From contig RWJK01001027.1 of NCBI GenBank assembly GCA_004335835.1, positions 20,827 through 84,826 on the forward strand: a DNA stretch of 64,000 nucleotides, in the 5' to 3' direction. The position numbers and the translations under genes were made by a program. This DNA is from Scenedesmus sp. ARA3. Its lineage: Eukaryota; Chlorophyta; Chlorophyceae; Sphaeropleales; Scenedesmaceae. Shown piece after piece: positions 12,688 through 26,241 of the stretch. Below the pieces are notes generated by a model. The model had not been told where the DNA came from, did no database searches, and saw only the letters and a program-made list of their open reading frames with translations. Positions within the stretch are counted from its first letter, which is position 1; the number at the start of each line of letters is the position of its first letter.

Positions 12688-13086
12688 TTTTAGATTATTA
12701 TCAACTCGAAGCTTCAGGGAGTGCAGGTGCTGTCAAAAACAACCACCAAGCCAACAGGCAAAACTGAAAAAAGAGGGTGGGTAGCTGTTGCCTCCTCTGC
12801 AAGCATATGCACTTGCAGGAAAGCATCCCAAAGGTGCAAGGTGGCAGAAAATTCTGCCATCATGCAGAGTCTGACACCCAGGTGGCTACTAGGCGAATCC
12901 TGCCACTGCCCTGAGGGGCCCTGCCCTACTGCACTACACCCTGTTACTTGCCCGCCTGGCTTCTGGTGCTGCTGCCCCTTATGCTGCGCCGTGGCACCAT
13001 GTTCTTCCCTCTTCGTGCTAATCCTTAACTGGACCAAGCATTCGCTGCCGAGACGCCACCATCCGTGCTCGGCAAACTCCTGCAAA
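12688..13086. promoter_or_regulatory. shared divergent promoter region
   Basis: The interval between the start codons of the F-box-like gene (-) and RPS14 (+). It must contain both 5' UTRs and promoters. No defined motif is claimed. Confidence 0.5.
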
Positions 13087-14701
<1,615 letters not shown>

Positions 14702-15435
14702 GCAGCTGCAGCAGCAGCAGCCATGGCAGCAGCAGCAGCAGTGCACCGAGCAGCAGCAGCTGCTGGTGCTGGTTGCACTGCTGCTGGGCCATGGAGGCGC
14801 GCCGGCTGTGCTGCATCTGTTTCCGCTGGCTGGCGGTTGCTGCAGCTTGTTGCAGCAGCAGCTGGCAGCGGCAGCCTAGGGCGGTGCCGTGCTGCAGTAG
14901 CAGTGGCAGCAGCGGCGTAGGTTGCGGCAGCAGCGCAGTGTGGGCGTGGCTTGAGATGTGACAGTGAAGCGCGCGTGTGTTGCAGCCGTTTGGCAGCAGC
15001 CTCGCGTTCTGTGTAATCAGTGAAGTTGTGTCCAGGGCGCTTCTGATTCGCAAGCACTTACTTGTAGCCCGTTGAGCAGCAACTTGCTATTGCTTGAAGC
15101 CGTGACACTGCTTATGCAGCAACATGCTTTGCACAGCATTGGCTGCAACCACCCGCAGTGCAGATATGTTCCACTTCTGTCTCTCAGCAGGCACGTTTGA
15201 ACATGCATGCACAACAGCTAAACCTGCTTTACGGACTTGAATCTGCATGGAAGTTCCCTTCAAATTCAGGGAGCCCTGTGGGCTTGCCCAGCGCAACCAG
15301 AACCAACTGACCCAGGCATCAGAGTTGCGAAACCCTGGAGTGACTAACATGGGTCGGTCATACACGGTGGAATACGTAAGGCATGTGGAGCGATGCTGAT
15401 GATATTCTGTGACTTATTCTAGCACATCAGCGCCA
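14702..15435. other. RPS14 3' UTR and promoter of next gene
   Basis: TGTAA at 15012-15016 fits the RPS14 poly(A) signal, about 310 bases after the stop. The rest should hold the promoter of the gene at 15436. CAG-rich sequence fills 14703-14900, with no real gene. Confidence 0.5.
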
Positions 15436-15828
15436 ATGAGCCTCCTGCAGGGTCAAGTGCCTCGCTCAAGTGCTGCATGTCGAAGAGCAGCAGCCGGACC
15501 TCCTGTCTCGCCTTCTGTTGCTAGAGGTCAACGTGGTCAACGCTTATATAACATACGCATAAGCCGGTTGCGATCGAAACAGTCGGATGATACGGAGGCA
15601 GTGCCAGTAGACCCTCTGCTGGGTGCCCTCACTGCTATTGGGCTGTCAGGCACGATTGCAGTAGTTGGCAGTACGCTGTGCGGCTACCAGATATTCAACA
15701 CATTCAAATGGGACCAAGCAGCAGATGTCCTGCTGGCCCTGCAGATCAGCGGCGTACTTGTACTGCTGGAGGCCGTGCTGTTCCTACCCAGCTACAGCAT
15801 ACCTGCGTCACTGACTGCTACAGCAACA

Positions 15829-15867
<39 letters not shown>

Positions 15868-16010
15868 TCGCAGCCGCAGATGCAGCTGGTTGACATGGCA
15901 GCAGTGAAGGCAGCTGGCGTATGGAGCAGCGACAGCTGGCTGCTGCTGCTGGCGCTGTACCGAGCCGTGCTGCGGAGGCCGACTGTGGAGCAGATACCCC
16001 AGCAGGTGAG

Positions 16011-16043
<33 letters not shown>

Positions 16044-16916
16044 CGGCTGTGCAAGGCTGGATGCTTTCCACCCTGATGTTCAGAAAAGGTGGGAATTAAG
16101 CAACTGCAAACCATGTGAAGCAGCCAGCAGGACAAGCACGTTGGCGCATCTGACCAACACGGCTTGTGCCGCAGTCCCGCACACCCTTAGCACACTATCA
16201 TGCCTGTGTACACGTGCGGGTGCTGCGCATACACACCCACTCCAGTGTTGCTTGCTGATGCTCACCACTTGTTGCGTGAGTCAGACTGCATCCAGTCAAC
16301 CAATGCCACTTGCATCCTGTACCCCTGCCGCCCCTAACTGTTCTTGTCGGTGCTGCAGGTGCGGCTGGGCCTTCTGGTTGCGCGTGAGACCTCCAAGGAG
16401 GTGCTGCAGCTCAGCAGCTGTCACTTGATTCAATCTCACTCCACCCTTACCAGGACACCTGTGTTGTGTTTGTTGCTTTGCCTTACTGCTGCAGGTGCGG
16501 CTGGGCCTGCTGGTTACACGAGAAACATGCAAGGAGCTGCACATTCACTTTCAACAACAACTTGATGAGTTACAACACCAATGCCATGGATCATGTGCCG
16601 TACTGTGCTTCGCTGCAGGTGCGGCTGGGCCTCCTGCTGGCGCGAGAAAGCTCCAAAGAGCTGTTGCAGCGAGGCTTCGTGCTGACAGCCCTAGCACGCT
16701 GGATAACAGACAGATGTTACGAGGCAGGGCTTGATGACACGTTAGTTTTAAGCCCCGGGGGTTTAGAGCTGAGTCTGACGCAGGTGGGCCTGTGGGGGGC
16801 TTCGCTTGTGGCTACTGCGCTGTGTGCGCCGGCTGCGTTCTTGGCGGCTGAGGAAGCAGCGGAGAGCGTCAGCGGCGCGCTGCTGCTGCGGACGGATGTG
16901 GGGCAGGCGGTGGCTG

Positions 16917-16961
<45 letters not shown>

Positions 16962-17435
16962 AGAATAGCCAGGCAGATGCAGAAAACAGCAGCAGCAGCA
17001 GCAGCAGCGGCAGCAGCAGCAGCAGCAGAGAAGCTGCAGCTAGTGCAGCTGCAGCTGGTGACCGGCAGCAGGCAACGCTAGCAGCACTGCTGGGAGAGGC
17101 ACAGGACAGCAGCAAACAGCAGCAACACCAATCAGCTGCTGCAGAACCCCAGTCACACGATGCTAGTGACAGTGAAAGTGACAGTGATGACGATAAGCTA
17201 GACCCACTTGTGCTTGAGTACAGGCTGTTCAAAGTGACAGAGGAGTGTGTGGGCAGCGCGCCATCCCGCATTGCATACGGCCTCACTTTTTCAAAGGAGT
17301 TGGCTCGCATCATGCTGGCGAATGTGGGCTTTGTTGCCACTGGCGGCAACTTGGCTGCCACTTGGGCTGCTAGCTTGGCGCTGAATGGACTGCTGCTGCT
17401 ATATGGTGGGCTGGCTGCGCCTGGGCAGCGGCAGC

Positions 17436-17449
<14 letters not shown>
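15436..17449 (+). CDS. predicted plastid membrane protein, possibly CPBP/CAAX-protease-like, 466 aa
   Basis: Two exons, 15436-16005 and 16619-17449, phase 0. The ATG at 15436 is the first in frame and opens a basic, Ser/Ala/Arg-rich leader (residues 1-50) typical of a chloroplast transit peptide. Hydrophobic segments follow: LLGALTAIGLSGTIAVVGST, a stretch around VLLALQISGVLVLLEAVLFL, VGLWGASLVATALCAPAAFL, and a last helix around AATWAASLALNGLLLLYGG. The segment SSKELLQRGFVLTAL resembles the EExxxRG motif of the CPBP (Abi/CAAX) family, with Lys in place of the first Glu, so catalysis is doubtful. A long Ser/Gln and Asp/Ser-rich insert separates the helices (residues about 290-390). The stop lies in a CAG tract. 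Copies of its exon 2 start lie upstream, a copy of its 3' end lies downstream, and a decayed copy of exon 1 lies at 25.1-25.4 kb. Confidence 0.6.
16359..16545 (+). repeat. two partial copies of the exon 2 start
   Basis: Copy 1 (16359-16411, VRLGLLVARETSKEVLQ) and copy 2 (16495-16545, VRLGLLVTRETCKEL) each follow an intact CTGCAG acceptor. The true exon at 16619 begins VRLGLLLARESSKELLQRGF. Both copies lie in the intron and end within about 50 bases. Confidence 0.9.
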
Positions 17450-17467
<18 letters not shown>

Positions 17468-17501
17468 GGCGCTGGAGAAGCCAGCAGATCCAAGTAGCTA
17501 G

Positions 17502-17655
17502 CTTGCAGCTCAGCGAAGGAGCTGGTGCGCATCATGCTTGCCAATGGCAGCTTTGTTGCCACTGGCGGCAACTTGGCTGCCACTTGGGCTGCCAGCTTGG
17601 CGCTGAATGGACTGCTGCTGCTGTATACTGGGCTGGCTGTGCCTGGTCAGCGGCA
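17502..17655 (+). repeat. tandem copy of the gene's 3' coding end
   Basis: This stretch repeats 17296-17449 closely (residues KELVRIMLANGSFVATGGNL, then the same AATWAASLALN helix) and again ends in a CAG-run stop. It starts about 50 bases after the first stop, so it lies in the 3' UTR or could serve as an alternative last exon. Confidence 0.9.
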
Positions 17656-17797
17656 GCAGCAGCAATAGCAGCTGCAGCAGTAGCAGCTGCAGCAGCAGCT
17701 GGAGCAGCAGCAGCAGGGCGCTGGAGAGGCTGGCAAGCCCAAGTAGCTGGCTTGCAGCTTGGACCTGGGTCAATGATCAGATCAACCACCAGTTACT

Positions 17798-17802
17798 TGT
17801 AA
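17798..17802 (+). terminator. TGTAA poly(A) signal candidate
   Basis: TGTAA about 350 bases after the stop of the plastid membrane protein gene. Confidence 0.45.
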
Positions 17803-19054
17803 CCAACGTGCGACCTCCTATGCATTGGCCTCATATAAGGCATTCACTGTTGTTGCGGCTGCCAGGCAAGCAGAAACACATCGTATGCTAAGCATGGCTG
17901 GGCCGTTCACCCTGAGCTTCACATACCCTGCAAGTGCAGCAGCGCCTATTATAGGTGTGTACTTGTTGCTGGCTTGGTGAGGAAACTAGCTGAGCTGATG
18001 CCAAGATGTATGTTACACATTTAACCATTGCATTGCTCCTAAGATGTGCCCAGCCACACCACCTGGAAAAATCATGCAGGTAGCACTGTGTTTGCTTACC
18101 TTGTGGCATTGTGCGACCACATCGTCTGCACACGCTCCAAGGTGTTGCAATACACTTTTTCGTCATATTACATTGCTGCCGACTCACAGCATTGTAACCT
18201 GCCTGTGACCATTACGCCAACTCAGTGCAACACTGTTATAACGGTATCCAGTAGCGTAGTGCCTCAGGCTGACTCTTTGATACAGCAAGCATAAACACAG
18301 GAGCTCTAGGCTGACTCTTTGACACCATTCCATCCTGAACTCAGAACTCAATGCAAGATGTGGCTGTATCACTTCACGTCCCGAAGCTCACAGTCACAAA
18401 ACAACCAACAGTGAAGTCTTTCTGTCAGCTCTTTGTGTCACACACTAGTAGCCTAGCAATTCACCCCCACCCAAAAGATATTTTTCTCTCGCCATCACAC
18501 GACAAAACTATCACAAAACAACCAACAGGCAACGCTAGGAAAAGCCACAGTCAAGCATGCAAATAGGCACAGAGCCACACCAACCAGGGACATGCAGATG
18601 CAATCGATGCAGCACAGCTGTGGTAACAGCATGTACTCACACATTCCAGCCTGACATGAGAAACCGTTTCTGGCCAAGCTCCACTCAAACAGAAGAAATG
18701 CAGACAAAAACCCAGCAGACCCTCAGTCTTCATCACAGATATTTGTACTGATGTAAGCACAAAGTATTCAAGCTCATGACCGCAGACGCTGACAACGCGC
18801 ATGTAGGGGTTGGGTGCAGAACTTTGCACTTTTTCACAGAAAGACAGCCAGACAGGAAACGATAAGGACGTTCCCCAGACAGCTGTAACTTTGGTCAACC
18901 TATCCAACTGAGTTATGCTGCGAGCGTGCTGGCGATAAAGCAGGGCATGTGGTCGCTCAGGGTTCAGTGACCACAGAGCAGGACACAGCAGAGAGCTGCC
19001 AATCACAGACTACATGCAGGCCGTTAAGGTTCAATGACCCAACAGTCCAACAAC
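17803..19054. other. convergent intergenic region, no gene seen
   Basis: Lies between two 3' ends. Composition is less CAG-biased than elsewhere. TTACA at 18168-18172 could be a distant poly(A) signal for the dynamin-related gene. No coding exon recognised. Confidence 0.4.
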
Positions 19055-20202
19055 CTAGAAACTCTCAAGGATTTTCCTTACTTTCTGCAGCTGCTTCAGC
19101 TGCCGCTGCAGGTGCGCACGCAGTCCAGCAGTGGAGGCGTCCTCAGCCATCAGCTGCTCTGCTGTAGGCTGCTGCGGAGCCTCTCCAACTTCATCCTCGC
19201 CTGCTGCTGCAGCTTCCTCAAGTGCCGCGCCATCAGCTACTCCATGTGTTGAGGCCGCTGCTGCGCGCTTGACCAGCAGCTCGTCCAGCTCCTTGCAGTA
19301 GCGCCGCAACAGGAAGTGCTTCAGGTGCAGCTGGACTTCGTCGATCACACGCTTGCTGGCCACTTTGAAGTAGGCCAGCGTGCCAGCAATCATCCGTAGC
19401 AAGCCCTCCTGTCCTTCTGACTTCTGCAGGATGTTTGAAAGGTGGGTATTGCAGGCGTGTGGGTAGGCTGGTGAGTGCACTCTTAGGCCTATACAGGCAT
19501 GTTCTCGTCGTCCTTGAAATTCAGCAGGGAAGAGCATGGGCTGCAGCAGGCTTGCCTGCTTCTAATGCGTAGGACTTGTATGATTGTAACAGATTGGTGT
19601 GGCTTACGCAACTGAGCGGCAGCTACTGACCCATCCAACCCAGCCGACTGTGTTGTCGCACCTGCTTCTTCTGAGCTAGAAGCAGCTCCAGCTCCTCCAT
19701 GGTGATGCTGCTGCCGGCTGCCGCCAAGTAGACCAGCGCCTGTTTCAGGTGTTGCTGTTGATTGGTGTTGTCCGTGTCGCTGCTATCGCCGTACATGCGC
19801 TCTGTGAGCATGTCCAGGAAGCGCTGCATGCTGTCTGTGAAGTAGTGGTCGTTCTGCAGGGCAGCATGACACCAGCACGGCAATAACAACCGGCATCCAT
19901 GCAAGCACAGACAACAGTCTGCTTGCGGGACCATGTGCTTATACACATCCAGTTCGAGATCAGTGCCCACATCTTGCATAGCATATGCAATACATGCCTG
20001 GGCCATGCTGCATGGGGACTTGTTCATGAAGTGCCTGCAGACACGGCGGCTGCGATTCAGCTTGAAGCACTATCCTGCAACAGGCAGGGCTACAGGCCCC
20101 CACCTGTGTCCATGTATCTTCACGCTCCATGGCCATGAGGTGATCCACGCGCTGCAGGGTGTCCTGCTTCAGTGCCTGCAGCACCTCGTACAGCGGGCCC
20201 CT

Positions 20203-20257
<55 letters not shown>

Positions 20258-23200
20258 CAGCTGCAGCATCACAACCACAGCCATACTCACAAGGCTACAG
20301 CATTCATGAGCACCAGTTAATCTTGACCCGCTACCTTTTCCTGTCAGCACCGGGACAGCAACAAGCCACGTCACATCACCATGCTGCCAGGAATACATTA
20401 TGTTACGTTATGTTACATGCTCCACTCAACAAGGAGAGGGAACCCCAATCAGGAGCCAACGAGAGGCTCAGGGGGAGAGTAAACATCAAACAACAGCTCA
20501 TCATCATCATTAGAGACACCTGACGTAACAACAGCACACACATGCGTGCTGGCCCTCTGCCGCCACCCACCTGATGTGTGCCTCAGCCCTTGCAAACTGC
20601 CCAAAGTGCTGCTGCACCAGCCGCCCAGTCAGCTCCTGCAGCTCCTTTGCCACGTCACGCAGGCAGGTCTGTGCCGCAGCATCCCAGCGGCCCTTCAGGG
20701 GCTGCACCAGCGCCTGAACCACTTTGTAGGGGAGGAACTTTGGCAGCTCGCCTCTGCGGTACTTTTGGGCCAGCTCACGCACCCTGTCCAGCGTGATCGG
20801 GGCATCAGCAGCTGCTGCTGCTGCAGCGTGCTCGGGACGCAGCCAGAACTCCAGAGAGTCCTCATGCTGCTCCTCCCTGCTGCTGCCAGGCTCCTCAGCC
20901 TCTTCTGAGCTCTTGATCCACGTCCCCAAAGCCAAAAATCTGGTATACCTCACCTCACTGTCATCCTCACTGTCATCCTCATGGGCTGCACTGATGCCAT
21001 GCTTGCCTGGCAGCTGCACCTGGGGCCGTGCCCGCATCGCAGCTGATTTGAATGCACTGTAGTGGGTGTCTGCCGCCCTGAAGAACGCCACGTCATCGTC
21101 CCTGCCCGCCACCGCGCCCTGCACTGAGTCGCTGAGGGCACGTAGCCGCCTGAAGGAGGCGGCGGCAGCTGCTGCTGCTGCGCATTGAGCTATAGCGGTC
21201 CAACGCAAGGCGCAAGTTGTAACCAGCAGCAGCAGGTTGAGTGAGAAGCAGTGCCAGCAAGCAGCGAGAGCAGCAGGGCCACACAAGTCAGGGACGCAGA
21301 GCGCAGCGGCAGCAGCAGCCATGTGGCGGCCAAAACACGTTGAAAGAGACAACACTGAGATCCAGCAGGAGGTGCTGCCCCTGCGGTCTGCTTCAGCTGG
21401 TGTGCTGCCACGTATCCAGGTGAGTCAGCTGGCGGTACCTTTCTGCACATTGCCCTCGACAGTGTTGAAACAGACAGCATCATTGCAGTGTCGTGACATG
21501 TTGCCTCACCTGTGCCAGCCCCTGCTCCAGCGCATGCTTCATGCCTGGCAGCTCGCGCTGAGTCAGCGCCACCAGCTGCCTGCTCAGCTGCTGCCGCAGC
21601 GCACCCACACCAAAGCGCTCCCGCACTGTCGTTTTCAGCCGTGAGTCACTGCTGAAGAATGCGTCACTGTCGAAAAAATGTGCCTCCTTATTGGCAGCTT
21701 CTACTGCACTCATGTTGTTGCTGATGTCCTTCTGTGAGGGGTTGACGACCACGTAGTAACCCAGGCGCAGCGGGTAGCTCTCACCCTGCGGCGGCAGCAG
21801 CAGCACATGACCCCAAGACCATGCCTTGTCCAGCTTGTTGTCACAGCCTGACAGCATATGCTGAAGCACTTTCATTGTAGCCATGAGGGGTGGGTGCCGC
21901 CTTGTCACAGCATGCTGCAACTAAAGGGTGACCATGGTGCATGGCATGTGCTCGGACTGTGCAGGGTGCTGCAAGCCACACTGGCCACACTGTGTCGTGT
22001 GACAGGTGCATGTTATGTGAATAGACGCATCGTGCCCGCCAAACCATCCCCACAACATCCGCATCCTCACCTGCAGCACAGGCAGCCAGGTGCCCTTCCT
22101 GACGCCACCTCGACCACGCACATGCAGCACGGGCAGGTGCAGTGTCCCTTCCCACCCCCACCCCCACCCCCACCCCCACCCTCACCTGCAGCACAGGTAG
22201 CCAGGTGTCGTGCGTGCCGAGCTCGATCATGTCGGCCTTGGTGAGCACGCCGATGGTGCGCCGCCCCTCCTTGTCTGCCTCACGCGCCAGCTGCACCACC
22301 AGCTGCAGAATATGTGGCGCAAACAAGATATGCGGCAGGACAGGCAGGGCAGGAGTTGTTGATGGTGAAGAGGATAAGGGTGGGTCACTAGGCATGGGTA
22401 GACAACTGCACTGCAGCTGACGTTCAAAACCCCATGGTTGAAGCTGCGTGGGAAAGTCTGACAGCTTACAGAGGAGCACTAGGGCAGCTCTTCTGCGCCC
22501 TCGTCGCGCACAGCTGCACCGCCAGCTGCAGAAAGACGAGCAGCGCTGCGCGCAAGGAGGCAGGCAGGGCAGGCCAGGCGGCCAAGGGGTTGAAGGCCGT
22601 GCATGGCTCCCAACAATGCAGCCTGATTGCCACAAACACACAAACAAACCACACCTGGTCGTTGTTGTTGTCTTTGCAAGTGTTGGCGGCCACATCAAAA
22701 CAACACCTCAGCAGAGCAACACACCACACAGCAACCATCACAAATACGCGCCAACCACCCCAAGATAGGCCTGGTAAGGGCCTAGTGCAATGTTACCGCA
22801 CCTGGTTGTCGATGTCGTCCTTGCAGGTGATAATTGCCACGATGATGGAGCGGCTGTTGGATATGTAGCGCCGCACCAGCGCCTGCACCAGCTCCACGTT
22901 GCTGCCGTTGTCGGCCTGCTCCGTCTGGATGATGCCGGGCAGATCAATCAGTGCCAAGTCCACATCAGCACCTGGCGGCGGCACAAATCAAGCAGCAGCA
23001 GCAACAAGGCATGCCAGTAGCGTTGGGGGAGGTGTCAGCAGCGAGTGTTGGTCTGCTGAGCTCTGGTAGTCGGCAGCAGCAACAGCAGCAGCAGCAGCAG
23101 CGTAGCACCTGGTGAACACCGCTTGACGCCGTTTAAGCGCAGCTGCTGCTGAGCCTAATATGGCTGGCACATCTTTGCTATGTATACCATGACAAGCCAG

Positions 23201-24509
23201 AAGCATACGGTTAATCAAGCGCTTGTTGTGCAGCGACAGTCTATTGCTACATGCCCTCACACACATGTACCAGCTTGCGCGCACCTGTGATCTCCAGCAC
23301 CACCACGTTGCCCGTGAACTGCAGCTCGTCAACTCCCACCCGAGCTGCCATTCTGTATGTGAAAGTGCTGCCAGTCGCACCATCCGCTGATGCTGTGGGG
23401 CTGCTGTCTGCATCTGCTGCTGCCACCCGTGCTGCCCTGTCAGCAGTGCCCACGTAGGTCTCCAGGGGATCACTGGGGTTGAGCAGTGCACGCTGTGCTG
23501 CTGCGATGTAGTGGTGCAGCTGGTCCTTCTGGTCCTGGTTCAGGGCTTTGAAGGCCAGCTCTTTTGGCGCTGTCTCCAGCTGCTTGTTGTCCTTGCTGTA
23601 CTCGCGGCGCAGCTTGATCTGGCAGTACCAGCTGGCCCCCGCAACAGTAGGGGGTGCTGTCGACAGCCGCACCTGCAGCGAGATTGGGAAAAGGCAGCAA
23701 CAGCAGTGGCAGCGGCAGCAGCAGCAGCAGCAGCAACAGCATCACCAGCAGCATAAGGATCAGCAGCAGCAGCTGGCACAGCCAACACCTGCTACCCTGC
23801 AGTCATGGCTGTTGCAGACATCCTGCCAGCTGCTGCTGCAGCTGCTGCGTTGCGTACTGCAGGGCGTGACAGAAGCTGCAGTTAGACCACGCCACGTGGG
23901 GGGACCACATGCGTCAAGCAACAGCAGCTTGTGTATGTATGCACGCTCTTCACGTCATCATCATCATGGTACCCATCAAGCCATAGCATCAACTTTATCG
24001 GCCCCGCGCCCCATTAGAACGGCGCTTTCTACGTAGCATGTGGGTGTGTCGACAATGGCCAGTACATCGCCGCCGCCCCTCATGCTACTGAGCGCTCTCC
24101 AACTATCCCCCTTACCTCAATGGGGCACTTGGTGCAGGTGCCTGCAGCTCGCGGCAGCCTCACACCACACAGCCGCTCCAGTAGGGATGACTTGCCTGCA
24201 AGGCAGGTGATTAGTGCGTTGCGCGGATGTGCTGGTGCCGTATCTCTTAGGGCAAGGCAGACCAGCACAGTGCCTCAATAGCCAACACGAGGCACTGTTG
24301 CAGACATCGGCTACCACTTGCTGACAAAACCCTAAGCCCTGCTGTAGCCCACCTGCAGACTGGTTGCCGCACACCACCATGCAAGGCAGTTCCAGTTCGA
24401 ATTGTGCCCCAGCATCACGCAGCTGGTTGTTCAGATCGATCAGCTTCCTTGCCTTCTCCTTGTACGCGGTCTTTGTGAAGGTTTCCGCACAGTTCTCAGC
24501 GTCCTCCAT
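19055..24509 (-). CDS. dynamin-related GTPase A (DRP-A), one-base frame break
   Basis: Large GTPase of the dynamin superfamily (plant DRP4/Mx-like layout), expected to remodel membranes. Exons: 24509-24353, 24195-24116, 23672-23285, 22971-22802, 22302-22186, 21785-21510, 21189-20571, 20200-20104, 19853-19662, 19423-19055. P-loop GNQSAGKSS (residues 48-56), G2 Thr in GTCTKCP, G3 DLPG (218-221), G4 TKAD (286-289). A middle/stalk region and a GED-like C-terminus (YFKVASKRVIDEV...YCKELDELL) follow. Splice phases all agree except inside exon 7. There the frame needs one more base near 21155, in a C/T run (CCGCCTCCTTCAGG on the minus strand); with it the protein would be 821 aa. The start of exon 7 (TATAG|CTC) is inferred by alignment to DRP-B. 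Either an assembly error or a recent pseudogene. Confidence 0.85.
19506..19580 (+). repeat. dispersed ~75-bp element, copy A
   Basis: Begins GTCCTT and ends GTAGGACTTGTA. It shares GGAAGAGCATGGGCT and an AGCAGGC-TT-GCCTGCT hairpin with copies at 33961-34042 and 55916-55990. It lies in DRP-A intron 9, opposite to the gene's direction. Confidence 0.75.
20204..20254 (+). repeat. (CAG)17 tract at a 3' splice site
   Basis: On the DRP-A coding strand this is (CTG)17, immediately before the CAG acceptor of exon 8. DRP-B has a (CTG)n tract at the same place (34271-34323). Confidence 0.9.
22065..22100 (-). repeat. copy of the DRP-A exon 5 end
   Basis: The last bases of exon 5 (TWLPVLQ) and its donor GTGAGG recur here, about 90 bases into intron 5. 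Confidence 0.8.
22147..22186 (-). other. possible G-quadruplex at the exon 5 donor
   Basis: The intron begins GTGAGGGT followed by about five GGGGGT units on the coding strand. Such runs can form a G-quadruplex in the pre-mRNA. The same intron of DRP-B also starts G-rich (31317-31335). Confidence 0.55.
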
Positions 24510-26241
24510 GTTTAATCCTGTGTGCTGCTGTGTGTGTCAGATTGACTTCCAGCGGATGGGGCTGCTGCCTCAACAGCACCCTGAAGTCGGTTCACACTGG
24601 GTGAAACTTCTGTGACTGACTCAGCAAGACATACGTCTGTCTCGGTGAGATATACGTCTGTGTTGCATGCTGCGGTTGAAGATCCCTGATGCCCTTGTTG
24701 ACGCAGACAAGCGATCGCGGATAAGCCTTCCTTCACACGTGTTGTCCATGGTACTGATTCTACAACGGCTCGTCCAAGAACTTGGCGGGACCGACAGGTC
24801 TTGGCGGGTTCGCAACCCTTTTGCGTCTGCTATCTAAACACAACAGAAGACACCATAGGATAGTTATGCACTGTCAAATTCCTTAATGCCGACAACCTGC
24901 TGCGGAATCCAACACAAGAGCAGGAGCGTCACCAGATCCGCGGACATTGCACCCACCAGGTTCAGCAGATCGGCATGCAATCCAGGCTCGCCCAACCATT
25001 ACATTATCCAGGTTTGCCGGTGAGACAGGCTGGCCAGAATCATTTGGTGCACTAGTTTACAACCAGACCTGATGAGTGATAAGGGCCAACGACGAATCAG
25101 TGCCAGAAAACCATCTACCAGGTGCCCTCACCGCTTGTGGGCTTTCTGGCACCATGGCAGTGGTTTGCAGTACGCAATGCAGTTGCCAGATATCCAGTAT
25201 GCCTGTACTGCTGGAGGCGGTGCTGTTCCTGCCCAGCTACAGCATAGCCGCGTCACTGACTGCTGCAGCAACAAACAGCAGCAGCAGCAGCAGCATATGC
25301 AGCTGATTGGCATAGCAGCAGCCAAGGCGGCTGGCCTGTGGAGCAGCGACAGCTGGGTGCTGCTGCTGTTGCTGTAATGTGCCATGCTGCGGATGCCAAG
25401 CACCATCAAACTCTACCACAACACCCCTGGGAGCGACACTCCAACATGCTGAGTACATATGTATTGTACGCTGTGATGCACGCCATCGACACCATGTCCA
25501 GGGCACTGTCTGGAATGCTTTCCAAGTATGGCAACCAAAAAACCCCTTTGAGCTTCTGGGTGGCTCCTGTTTGGCATCCCCAGTCCCTTGCTGGTGGAAG
25601 ATGCAGCTTTGCGTAACTGGAACTGCTGCCGCTGCATCCATCATGATGATTAAACCTGAAAAGCCACCAGCTGCCACAGATGTCACGCTGCAGGCAAGCG
25701 CATCACAAGGTGGTCTCATTTGGGCTGTCAACTTCAGGCCTGCGACGTGGACAGTAGCAGCACAAGCAGAGTGCTTTGTTGACGGGTGCCGGGCAGCACA
25801 CAGGGAAGTGGCGCTGCCGATCATGCATGAGAGCGCTGCTGACTCGACTAAGCTACAGCACAACATACTCTTGTGCAGATTGCATTGCATTGACTGACCT
25901 GTACAACATGCAGCAGCACTAGCACCAGACAAGACATCCACCAATGTTTGTGAAAAAAGTCAAGGATTGCATGGCAAGCAATGCGTGAAGCCCCACACAA
26001 CCAGGTGCCACCTGTGCTCGCTCATTCCAGAGAACTATGCACGTGTTGGCAGCGCACCTTGTGTGTGAGAGGCAAGGCGACTGAAGTTGGAGCGTGATCT
26101 GCTCCCGCTGAGGTCTTCACCCGAGCTCAGCTGCATAGAGGAGGCGGAACAGTGGCCTGGAGGGGGGTGGGGGTGGGGCCCTGGGCTGCGTGTTGGGTTC
26201 TGCCTGGCTCGAGTTGGGGATGGCAGTAAACAGTAGCAGTG
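24510..26241. other. intergenic region holding a gene fragment
   Basis: Contains the DRP-A promoter, the pseudogene fragment at 25090-25400, and the 3' UTR of the RING gene. No intact gene seen in 25400-26241. Confidence 0.45.
25090..25400 (+). pseudogene. decayed copy of exon 1 of the plastid membrane protein gene
   Basis: Matches about 15605-15980 of the gene at 15436: GALTACGLSGTMAVVCST against GALTAIGLSGTIAVVGST, then LLEAVLFLPSYSIAASLTA, the CAG tract, and AAAKAAGLWSSDSWVLLLLL. About 60 internal bases are missing and a stop follows (TAA at 25376-25378). No start codon, no exon 2. Same strand as the parent, about 9.5 kb away. Confidence 0.85.

Noticed and set aside
16717..17583. 289-residue open frame on the minus strand
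   Set aside because: Antisense shadow of the plastid membrane protein exon; composition is Leu/Ser from CAG tracts and no motif is present.
22149..22182. Telomere-like C-rich repeats
   Set aside because: CCCCCA units are few, internal and lie at an intron donor; not the plant or algal TTTAGGG or TTTTAGGG type.
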